This document shows positions 6,737-13,529 of a DNA stretch of 16,133 nt, piece after piece. Every line of letters begins with the position of its first letter. Within the stretch, counting starts at the first letter, position 1. Below the pieces are notes generated by a model. It was not told the DNA's origin and ran no database searches. It was given only the letters and a program-made list of their open reading frames with translations. A program made the translations under genes and the position numbers. This DNA comes from FEN-1297 sp964530445 (lineage in GTDB: Bacteria > Bacteroidota > Ignavibacteria > Ignavibacteriales > Ignavibacteriaceae). The stretch spans positions 1 to 16,133 of the forward strand of contig CAZHBJ010000071.1 in NCBI GenBank assembly GCA_964530445.1, in the 5' to 3' direction.

Positions 6737-6765
6737 AATATAACAAGCACCTTCTTGAAAATCAA
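6737..6765 (-). promoter_or_regulatory. Sigma-70-type promoter for the ytxH unit
   Basis: TTGATT (6765-6760), 17 bp, TATATT (6742-6737) on the minus strand; start near 6730 gives a leader of about 30 nt with AAGGAG close to its end. The flippase gene ends upstream at 6881, so a separate promoter here is plausible. Confidence 0.6.
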
Positions 6766-6768
6766 GAA
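6752..6768. promoter_or_regulatory. Inverted repeat TTCTTGA-AAA-TCAAGAA over the -35, possible operator
   Basis: Seven-base perfect arms (6752-6758, 6762-6768) around AAA cover the whole -35 hexamer of the ytxH promoter. This is a position where a dimeric repressor would block polymerase. No regulator gene is nearby to assign. Confidence 0.4.
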
Positions 6769-6880
6769 ATTAACACCAATACTAATTTATAGTATATCAA
6801 TAAATTATAACATAGTTCTGAGATACACTAAATAATAAATTCTTACGTAAATTTAACAAGAATAAACTATAATATCGCTT

Positions 6881-7855
6881 CTAAAATTCTTCCGAAAAAT
6901 TAGAAACCGCATCAATTGAAATTTTACCGAATCTATTCTGATAAAATGAAACGCTGAGAATTCCTACTAAAACTGAAAACCAAAGCGTAACAATTCTAAC
7001 AATAAATGTAGATGCAACAGCAAGATCTTTGGGAAAATTATTCTTAATAAGCATAAATGTCAGAGATCCCTCTGTTACCCCTAAACCGCCTGGCAGCATT
7101 GTCAGCGCTCCAACTATTGTAGAAAATCCGTAGCTAAATGCTGCCCACAAAAAACTAATTTTCATTCCAAAATTAATAAGAATTATGTGATATCCCAAAC
7201 ATTCGAAAGACCAGGCAACTAGACTAAGAAGAACCATTTTTATTAATGGTTTCGGTTTTAACATCTGATATGAGCTTTCGTATGCATTATGGATGCTTTT
7301 TAGGTGTTTTTTAAGAAATTTATTCTTTTCAAGCTGTTTAATAATTGAAAATGCAATTTTTTTATTGCTTATTACGATAAGTAATAAAACGAAGAAAAGT
7401 CCTACTCCGATAACAATTCCTCTTCCAAAGTTAAAAATATATGCACCGATTAAAGTTATCATGATCAAAGAAATAAAATCGGTAATACGTTCTGCAAATA
7501 TTATAGGCCATGTTTTACTGACCGGTGTTTTTGATACTTCCTTAACAAGATATGCTTTTAACAACTCACCCATTTTCCCCGGAGTTACACTCATTATTAA
7601 GCCAGACATGAAAATTGAGAATGAATCTATTTTTTTTATATTCACTTTTAAAAGTGAAAGATAATAATCCCACTTTAAATACCTGAAATAATAATTTGCC
7701 AGTGAAAGTAATAAAAGCAGCGGCAAAAGCAGCCAATTAAATTTTTCGAATGAAGATATAACATCGTCAAAGTTTGCATATACTGAAAAGCCCAAATATA
7801 AAACGCCCGCAACACTTAACGAGATAAAAATATTTCTTTTAATTTTTTTAAGCAA
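6881..7855 (-). CDS. Flippase-like integral membrane protein (LPG_synthase_TM/UPF0104 family)
   Basis: A 324-residue polytopic protein with about eight hydrophobic segments. Two family signatures are visible: PGKMGELLKAYLV near the end of the first third and LPGGLGVTEGSL near the C-terminus. These are hallmarks of the family that includes the membrane domain of lysylphosphatidylglycerol synthase, YbhN and AglD-like proteins. It lacks the soluble aminoacyl-transferase domain of MprF, so it is unlikely to be an LPG synthase. Lipid or glycolipid transport/flipping is the usual inference and is unproven here. The start is TTG (7855-7853), one base after the maf stop, with AAGGA at -9 inside maf, which implies translational coupling. 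No strong terminator follows. Confidence 0.85.
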   Translation of the reverse strand: MLKKIKRNIFISLSVAGVLYLGFSVYANFDDVISSFEKFNWLLLPLLLLLSLANYYFRYLKWDYYLSLLKVNIKKIDSFSIFMSGLIMSVTPGKMGELLKAYLVKEVSKTPVSKTWPIIFAERITDFISLIMITLIGAYIFNFGRGIVIGVGLFFVLLLIVISNKKIAFSIIKQLEKNKFLKKHLKSIHNAYESSYQMLKPKPLIKMVLLSLVAWSFECLGYHIILINFGMKISFLWAAFSYGFSTIVGALTMLPGGLGVTEGSLTFMLIKNNFPKDLAVASTFIVRIVTLWFSVLVGILSVSFYQNRFGKISIDAVSNFSEEF

Positions 7856-7856
7856 C

Positions 7857-8435
7857 CTAAACTATCCTTAACAATGACTGATATAACTTGGTTAATGGCA
7901 AACCGACTACGTTATAATAACACCCGTTAATCTTTTTTATGAAGACGGCTCCGAAGTCATCTTGAATGCCGTATGCTCCCGCTTTATCCATAGGACTTCC
8001 GGTGTTAATGTATTCTTCCATTTCTTTATTTGTTAATTCTCTAAATGTAACTAAGGTTTTTTCATAATCCGTTAAGGAGGTTTTTTTTGCCGAGTTAAAT
8101 ATTGAAAAGCCTGTATATACAGAATGAGTTCTGCCGCTTAATTTTTTAAGAATTTTTTTTGCATCTTTTTCATCAGCAGGTTTACCGATTATTTCTTTAT
8201 CCAAAACGACTATAGTATCAGCGGTAATTATTATTCCGTGATTCACATTTTTTTTTGCTTCATTTAATTTATCAAAAGACAGCCGTTTAACTGCGTTAGC
8301 CGGTTTTTCGCCATTATTAATTGTTTCATCAATCTCAATGTTTAATATCTTAAATTTTATATTTAATTGATTTAATAGTTTTTGTCTCCTCGGAGATTTG
8401 GATGCAAGATAAACCGGCAAGTTTGTTAAAATCAT
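7857..8435 (-). CDS. maf: Maf-family nucleoside triphosphate pyrophosphatase (YhdE type)
   Basis: A 192-residue cytoplasmic enzyme of usual family length. Maf proteins hydrolyse non-canonical or selected NTPs to NMP and pyrophosphate as house-cleaning enzymes. Visible motifs are ASKSPRR (11-17), TADTIV (71-76, catalytic Asp73), IGKP (83-86), SGRTHSVYTG (100-109) and DKAGAYGIQ (150-158). The SPRR plus KAGAYGIQ combination matches the YhdE subgroup (dTTP, UTP and modified pyrimidine nucleotides) rather than the YceF subgroup. Its ATG overlaps the SpoIID stop as ATGA, and its TAG is one base before the flippase TTG start, so three genes are packed as one coupled unit. Confidence 0.95.
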   Translation of the reverse strand: MILTNLPVYLASKSPRRQKLLNQLNIKFKILNIEIDETINNGEKPANAVKRLSFDKLNEAKKNVNHGIIITADTIVVLDKEIIGKPADEKDAKKILKKLSGRTHSVYTGFSIFNSAKKTSLTDYEKTLVTFRELTNKEMEEYINTGSPMDKAGAYGIQDDFGAVFIKKINGCYYNVVGLPLTKLYQSLLRIV

Positions 8436-9667
8436 TTCAACTCCTGAATGTCTGTTCCGGGGAAATAAAAAGAAAGAATTTGTTTGTAATTTTTACCATC
8501 GACTGACTGACGGATAGCCCCCCATTGGCAAAGGCCTACTCCATGCCCGTTTCCTTTTCCATTAATAATTACTTCTCCGTTTTTAAATGAAATATTAAAC
8601 ATAGTACTTCTCAATATATGCTTGTTGTCCGGAGTTCTTATAATTGATCTAATATTATTACCCACTATTTTAATAATTTTTTCACCTCCGCTTATTTTAT
8701 TAAGCGTAATTTGAAGAATGTTAACCCTCCCGGATTCGAAGCGGCTTTTAACTTCAATATTTTTCAATATATAATTTCCATTCGAAATTTGTCCTGCCGA
8801 TTTTAGCCTCTCCACAATTGTTTTCGCTGCATATTTTCCCCGCCAATTAAAACCCGGCTCAATTGAGCAATTAGGCGGATCGCCATCCTTTACGCCTTTA
8901 AGATACGGAGCTTCCACACCGGCAAAAACGTTTCCTGCATCTTCAGTATGACCTCCGCATGCCGCAGAGTAAAAAACCGTTGCCGGTTTACCGTTATAAG
9001 TTAAAATTAAATTTTTTGTTTCATCAACAGCTTTATCTGATAAAGGATTTTCGATGTCGGCACCATCATAAACTTGATCTCTTGTATCAAGATAAACATC
9101 GAATAAAGAATTACTGCTTCCCATCTTCATTACTGCATATGTTCTTGCACATATAGTAAAAGCTTTTAAAGCTTGAAAATAACTATCACCCGAACCGGTT
9201 GGCATTTCTGCAGGAACCACTCCTTTTAAATAATCTTCCAACGATACTCTATTAATTACTTTTACATTTTCTCCATCTGAAATTATTTTTAATAAGCCGT
9301 TATAATTTTTACCGTTAAACGATATTGTTTTTCCTGTTATCTGGCTTTTTAATTCAAAATATTTGCTTTCAAATGTTTTATCGGAAATTGAGAGAATAAT
9401 TCTGCTTCCATCCGGTGAAAATGTTAATACATTCCCTTTTTTAATTATGGCAATTTCTTTTTCACCGCTAAGCAGAACAACAGGATTTTCTACTAAATAA
9501 TTTAGATTATTTACTTTATCTGATATTAAAACTCTAATGGGGATGGTTTTAGTTGGAATTGATACATTCTCTTTTTCTGCATATCTGCTTCCGCTTGAGC
9601 ATCCGGAAATAATTATAATTGCTAATGAAAGGATAATTAAATTTAATGAAAGTAATTTTTTGTTCAT
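8432..9667 (-). CDS. SpoIID/LytB-domain lipoprotein (peptidoglycan-acting)
   Basis: With the ATG at 9667 the product has 411 residues and a clean lipoprotein signal (MNKKLL start, lipobox IISGC, Cys23). A TTG at 9697 would add ten residues before the signal and has no ribosome binding site, so the inner ATG is preferred. The SpoIID domain spans about 130-405: VSLEDYLKGVVPAEMP with the likely catalytic Glu154, ALKAFTICARTYA, SAACGGHTEDAG (probable zinc site) and the C-terminal GNGHGVGLCQWGA. SpoIID of spore formers is a lytic transglycosylase acting on denuded glycan strands; in non-sporulating Gram-negatives the family is widespread and probably acts in wall turnover or division. Residues 40-120 form a beta-rich region found before many SpoIID domains. 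The stop overlaps the maf start by 4 bp. Confidence 0.9.
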   Translation of the reverse strand: MNKKLLSLNLIILSLAIIIISGCSSGSRYAEKENVSIPTKTIPIRVLISDKVNNLNYLVENPVVLLSGEKEIAIIKKGNVLTFSPDGSRIILSISDKTFESKYFELKSQITGKTISFNGKNYNGLLKIISDGENVKVINRVSLEDYLKGVVPAEMPTGSGDSYFQALKAFTICARTYAVMKMGSSNSLFDVYLDTRDQVYDGADIENPLSDKAVDETKNLILTYNGKPATVFYSAACGGHTEDAGNVFAGVEAPYLKGVKDGDPPNCSIEPGFNWRGKYAAKTIVERLKSAGQISNGNYILKNIEVKSRFESGRVNILQITLNKISGGEKIIKIVGNNIRSIIRTPDNKHILRSTMFNISFKNGEVIINGKGNGHGVGLCQWGAIRQSVDGKNYKQILSFYFPGTDIQELK

Positions 9668-9784
9668 TATCCGGAATTTATAATTAATTGAAAACAAAGA
9701 TGGGAAAATATAATTATAAAATCTAAAAAAAATTTTAATTATGTTTGGATATTTATGGAAAGCAAAATGAATAAGCCTTACGTT

Positions 9785-10204
9785 CTACCTGAACATAGCT
9801 TTTATGCTGCCCCATGTATTTTTAATACCTGAGATATGCGGAATAAGCATTTTTTCGTTTGATGACGATAAGATGTTTAGATTTCCAGAATTTACACTGT
9901 TTATATCGACCAATAAAACTTTATAATAGTAAGTATTACCTGTTGTTTTATAAATTGATCTATCCTGATATTGATAGGAATGTGTGTCATTTACTTTAAC
10001 AGTTGCAATATTAACGTAATCCGTATTTGAAGTTTTTCTCTCGATAACAAATTCCATTGAAGATGTTTCACCGTTAGCAGTCCAAGATAAATCGGCGTTA
10101 TCACTATCTTGAGAAACACTGAAATTATAAATATTTGCCCCTGCATAAACAACCGCTGCAAGACACAAGAATATAATAACTTTTAAAGTTACCCGTTTTT
10201 TCAT
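9785..10204 (-). CDS. Small secreted fibronectin type III-like protein
   Basis: A 139-residue protein with a clear signal peptide (MKKR start, cleavage near VYA/G at 21-22). Residues about 24-105 resemble one fibronectin type III domain: ADLSWTANGE, FVIERKTSNTDY, and YYYKVLLVD near the end of the fold. A short basic tail ends in KNTWGSIKAMFR. There is no T9SS sorting domain and no second domain, so it is secreted or periplasmic and perhaps membrane-associated through the tail. Its partner is unknown. It follows the MATE gene by 94 bp and has its own very good promoter, positioned so that the ATG is the predicted first base of the mRNA; no Shine-Dalgarno site is present. The SpoIID gene begins 117 bp downstream. 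Confidence 0.8.
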   Translation of the reverse strand: MKKRVTLKVIIFLCLAAVVYAGANIYNFSVSQDSDNADLSWTANGETSSMEFVIERKTSNTDYVNIATVKVNDTHSYQYQDRSIYKTTGNTYYYKVLLVDINSVNSGNLNILSSSNEKMLIPHISGIKNTWGSIKAMFR

Positions 10205-10210
10205 GGTTAA

Positions 10211-10239
10211 AATATATTTTTCTTAATCGGCAAAGTCAA
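10211..10239 (-). promoter_or_regulatory. Strong sigma-70-type promoter giving a predicted leaderless mRNA
   Basis: TTGACT (10239-10234), 17 bp, TATATT (10216-10211), both 5/6 to consensus. Six bases (TTAACC) separate the -10 from the ATG at 10204, so the expected start base is the A of the ATG. Confidence 0.65.
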
Positions 10240-10298
10240 GCATTCCATAAAAAATTATTATTATTTTTTAAAATCAAATAATTTATACTGATTTTGTC

Positions 10299-11639
10299 TC
10301 AAATTTGCCATTTGGTAAACCGGAATTTCAAAAAAATGATTGTTGAATATAAAATTATATAAGCCGGTAAAGCTGCCCATGCCCAAATTAATCCGAGCTT
10401 AAAATAAATTCCCAACAAAAAAGCAAGCGGAACAAATATGAACAAATTAGTAATAACTTCGGATAACATTACAAATAAAGTTTTGCCGGCAGCTTGTAAA
10501 CCGTTTGCTAACACAACACCTGAAGCATAAAATATTTGTGCAAAACCTGCAATTCTTAAAGCCGGTGAAGCTGTGGTTATTATTGACTTGTCGGTAGTGA
10601 TAATTAATAGGATGTATTGAGGAAATAAAATAAAGATGATTCCTAAAAATAGTGTATAATAAGTTGCAATTTTTGCAGTCTCATACCCGTATATCTTAGC
10701 CAAATCAAATTTTTTAGAGCCTATATTATTACCAACCAATGTTTGAACTGCTATACCGAATCCGAAACACGGTAAAAAAGAAATAAATAAAGTACTGATT
10801 ACCGCTTGAGATGCAGCCTGTTCTTTTGTACCTATATATCCTGTAATAGTAATGAAGATCAAAAATCCAATTAGAATAAATATATTCTGAAAAGAAACAG
10901 GAAGTGATATTCTAAAAATTTTTTTTATTATATCTTTATTAAACTTAAAACTTTTAAAATTATAATACTTATTTCTGTATGAAGGAAGAAGCGTTATGGT
11001 TAAATAAAAGAAAAAATCGAAAACTGTAGCTAATGATGAAGCAAGTCCCGCACCGGCAAGCCCCATTCTTGGAGCTCCGAAAGAACCGAAAATAAAAATA
11101 TAATTAAATATTATGTTTAATAAGTTTATTATAATACCCGAGAACATGAATATTTTTGTTTTTCCGATACCAAAGAAAAATCCTCTATAAGATACGGCAA
11201 CTAAAAAGAAAGGGATTCCTAAAAACCTAAAAAAGATATATTGGCCTGCCAATTTACCTACGGTTGGATCTGCGGCAAAAAAATGAGTTACCGGATATGA
11301 AGCCAAAGTAGCGGCTGATGTCATAATTACACCTATCCCGAAACTTATTACAAGTGAATTATTTAGCACATTACCGCATGCAAAATAATTTTTAGAGCCG
11401 AAATTTCTTGCAACTAATACGTGAGTACCTGTTGCTAGACTTGAAAAAAAACTAACCAATGCCCAGGTGGCTAAAACTCCAATACCCATTGCCGCCAGTG
11501 CATATGTGGCTTCTCCCAATCTGCCAACCATTGCAGAATCGACCAAAGAAACGACCATTTGAGTAGACAAACCTGCTATTGCAGGCAAAGCCATTCTTAA
11601 TATCTTTTTATAGTAATTATCAACAGGTAATAAATTCAT
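10299..11639 (-). CDS. MATE-family multidrug/metabolite exporter
   Basis: A 446-residue inner-membrane protein with about twelve hydrophobic segments in two related halves, the normal length for MATE transporters. The first helix region carries LALPAI-like and VDSAMVGRLGE segments typical of the family, where the aspartate in DSAMVGRLG lies in the first cation-binding lobe; the second half repeats this around FGIAVQTLVGNNIGSKK. MATE proteins export drugs or metabolites in exchange for Na+ or H+; which ion and which substrate cannot be told. The ATG at 11639 has no clear Shine-Dalgarno site. It is the first gene of the minus-strand series, divergent from the T9SS cargo genes. Confidence 0.93.
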   Translation of the reverse strand: MNLLPVDNYYKKILRMALPAIAGLSTQMVVSLVDSAMVGRLGEATYALAAMGIGVLATWALVSFFSSLATGTHVLVARNFGSKNYFACGNVLNNSLVISFGIGVIMTSAATLASYPVTHFFAADPTVGKLAGQYIFFRFLGIPFFLVAVSYRGFFFGIGKTKIFMFSGIIINLLNIIFNYIFIFGSFGAPRMGLAGAGLASSLATVFDFFFYLTITLLPSYRNKYYNFKSFKFNKDIIKKIFRISLPVSFQNIFILIGFLIFITITGYIGTKEQAASQAVISTLFISFLPCFGFGIAVQTLVGNNIGSKKFDLAKIYGYETAKIATYYTLFLGIIFILFPQYILLIITTDKSIITTASPALRIAGFAQIFYASGVVLANGLQAAGKTLFVMLSEVITNLFIFVPLAFLLGIYFKLGLIWAWAALPAYIILYSTIIFLKFRFTKWQI

Positions 11640-12055
11640 TTAAAGTGAGGATATTTTATAAATGAATTTTAAATTAGCCAAAATTTAATACAAATCGCTT
11701 AATTCTTTCTGAGGATATACGAATTTTATTATGTATTAAATATAATTAATGTATATTGAAAGTCAGATTCCCGCTATTTTATTAATATTAAAATAATATG
11801 TGGATATTAATTCTTTACTTTATATTACCTAAATTAAAAGAGAGTTTATATTTAAAATAAATTAGCGTACCTACTGATTATTTTATTTGTACCGATTATA
11901 AAAAAGAAATTACCCATTTATATTAGAATTTAATTAATATCGTTATAATATACATAAAAAAACTGTTAAGTTTTTAAAAACCAAGACTTGACATTTTAGA
12001 CTTTTTTTAAGAATTTCATGCGGAATTTCAAAAATACATTCAAAGAGGAGGCTCT
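11640..12055. other. AT-rich divergent intergenic region (416 bp)
   Basis: No gene or RNA is visible. It must hold promoters for the MATE gene and the T9SS cargo gene. For MATE, TTGTAT (11693-11688), 16 bp, TAAAAT (11671-11666) is a weak candidate with a 20-nt leader. For the plus strand, TATAAT (11944-11949) lacks a -35, and TTGACA (11988-11993) lacks a -10. AAAAACT-GTTA-AGTTTTT (11958-11975) and GTTTTTAAAAAC (11970-11981) are A/T-tract inverted repeats. A short direct repeat, GTACC...GATTAT, occurs at 11867 and 11889. Confidence 0.6.
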
Positions 12056-13501
12056 ATGAATTTTAGGTACGTTTCCTTTTCCCTTATTTTACTTACTTTC
12101 ATTACAATTTTCTCGGCTTTCGGCCAGCAATTTAATGGTACATGGTCTTGTGATTATGCTACAATTGATGATGAACCCAACAGCATTGGTATTAATTGCC
12201 CAAGCGTAGGTGTAATTGGCGAAAATACATTTGTTGCTTTAGCATATAGTACTAACGGAGGCTCAAACTTTCTTGTGGGATATTCAAATGCTGATTCTAC
12301 TAATGGTAGGATGGGCTACTATCCGTATGGCGGCGGATGGCATCAGGATTGGATAGCCGGTTTTGGAAAAGTAACAATGATGGGTGCTGTTTCTATTGCC
12401 GCAACACCGGATTCATTAATTTATGTTGCAAATAATGATCCCAACAGAAATATACTTGTTTTTAAAATGGACCAAGATTCGGTTGTCTCTTCAAAATATA
12501 GAATTTCTACCGGGACAGATTCCATTTGGGCAGTTGCCGTTGATGGGAACGGTATAGTTTACGTTTCTGTCTATCAAGGTGAGGGTTCTCCATGGAAAAT
12601 TTTAGTGTTTAACAGCATTTCAAAAGATAACAAATGGACAAATTTACATAATGCAACGCCTTTAACATCGTTTGATTTACCTGATACAGGTGCAGTTAGA
12701 GGAATTGCTGCAAATAGCGACGGATCAATTGTTTATGTTTCAAATTATAACACTAAAAAAATATATTGTTATACCGGTAATCCTTCTGGCGGATATACAT
12801 TATACAACGGTTTTAATTTTGCATTAGCTGATACTCCTCATGCTAGTGACGGAACCGCACTTTATCCGGGACCTTGGGGGTTATCATTTATGAATACAAA
12901 AAATATTTTATTCGTAGTATGTGCAAATAATTTCCAGTTGGGAAATGGTTATGAATATGGAAGAATATACGCACTTAATCCTAATACCGGGGATATTCTC
13001 GATACCATTGACTGCGCTAAATGGAATTACGATCAAACCGGCTCCTATAATAATAGAACCGGTGGTACAGCTTCAGGGTATACTTCACCGTATAATGTTG
13101 CATATGATGAAAATTTTAATATTTACGATCAATCTAATTTCGGCTGGACGGTAGATAAGTGGACTTTTTCCGGTACTCTCCCAACTATTCAGTTAACTAT
13201 AACCGGAATTAAAGAACTACACGGACAAGTTCCAGCTCATTTTAGTTTATCACAGAATTATCCTAATCCTTTCAACCCGACAACAACAATCGAGTTTTCT
13301 ATAAAGAAAAGCTCGAATATAACACTTTCTATATATGACATAAGCGGAAGATTGGTAACCAAATTAATTAATTCCGCTTATTTTGAAAGCGGCAGTTATA
13401 AAATAAACTTCGATGCTTCAAAACTAGCTTCAGGCACTTATATATACGTACTTAAAAACGGATCGCAAGAGTTATCTAAAAAGATGACTTTACTTAAATA
13501 A
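12056..13501 (+). CDS. Secreted beta-propeller-like protein with T9SS sorting domain
   Basis: A 481-residue exported protein. The signal peptide covers about residues 1-24 (cleavage near AFG/QQ). Residues 50-370 contain repeated short strands of the type SIAATPDSLIYVANN, AVAVDGNGIVYVSVY, GIAANSDGSIVYVSN and LSFMNTKNILFVV, as in NHL/YVTN/SMP-30-like beta-propellers. The C-terminal 85 residues are a type A T9SS sorting domain: QNYPNPFNPTT (400-410), LSIYDISGRLV, SGSYKINFDASKLASGTYIY and a lysine at the end. Such cargo crosses the outer membrane by the T9SS (no T9SS genes in this window) and is normally cleaved and attached or released. AGGAGG precedes the ATG by four bases. No catalytic motif is evident, so ligand or enzyme function is unknown. 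It precedes the next cargo gene by 28 bp. Confidence 0.88.
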   Translation: MNFRYVSFSLILLTFITIFSAFGQQFNGTWSCDYATIDDEPNSIGINCPSVGVIGENTFVALAYSTNGGSNFLVGYSNADSTNGRMGYYPYGGGWHQDWIAGFGKVTMMGAVSIAATPDSLIYVANNDPNRNILVFKMDQDSVVSSKYRISTGTDSIWAVAVDGNGIVYVSVYQGEGSPWKILVFNSISKDNKWTNLHNATPLTSFDLPDTGAVRGIAANSDGSIVYVSNYNTKKIYCYTGNPSGGYTLYNGFNFALADTPHASDGTALYPGPWGLSFMNTKNILFVVCANNFQLGNGYEYGRIYALNPNTGDILDTIDCAKWNYDQTGSYNNRTGGTASGYTSPYNVAYDENFNIYDQSNFGWTVDKWTFSGTLPTIQLTITGIKELHGQVPAHFSLSQNYPNPFNPTTTIEFSIKKSSNITLSIYDISGRLVTKLINSAYFESGSYKINFDASKLASGTYIYVLKNGSQELSKKMTLLK

Positions 13502-13529
13502 TATATACTAATCAAAAAAAGGAGTTCAC

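Noticed and set aside
8432..9667. Evidence for sporulation
   Set aside because: SpoIID/LytB domains are widespread in non-spore-forming Gram-negatives, and no other sporulation gene is present.
10249..10269. AAAAAAT-N7-ATTTTTT as terminator of the MATE gene
   Set aside because: An A/T-only stem is too unstable and such runs are common in this DNA.
11988..12016. TTGACA as -35 of the T9SS cargo promoter
   Set aside because: Perfect -35, but the bases 15-19 positions downstream (around GAATTT) make no acceptable -10, so no promoter is called.
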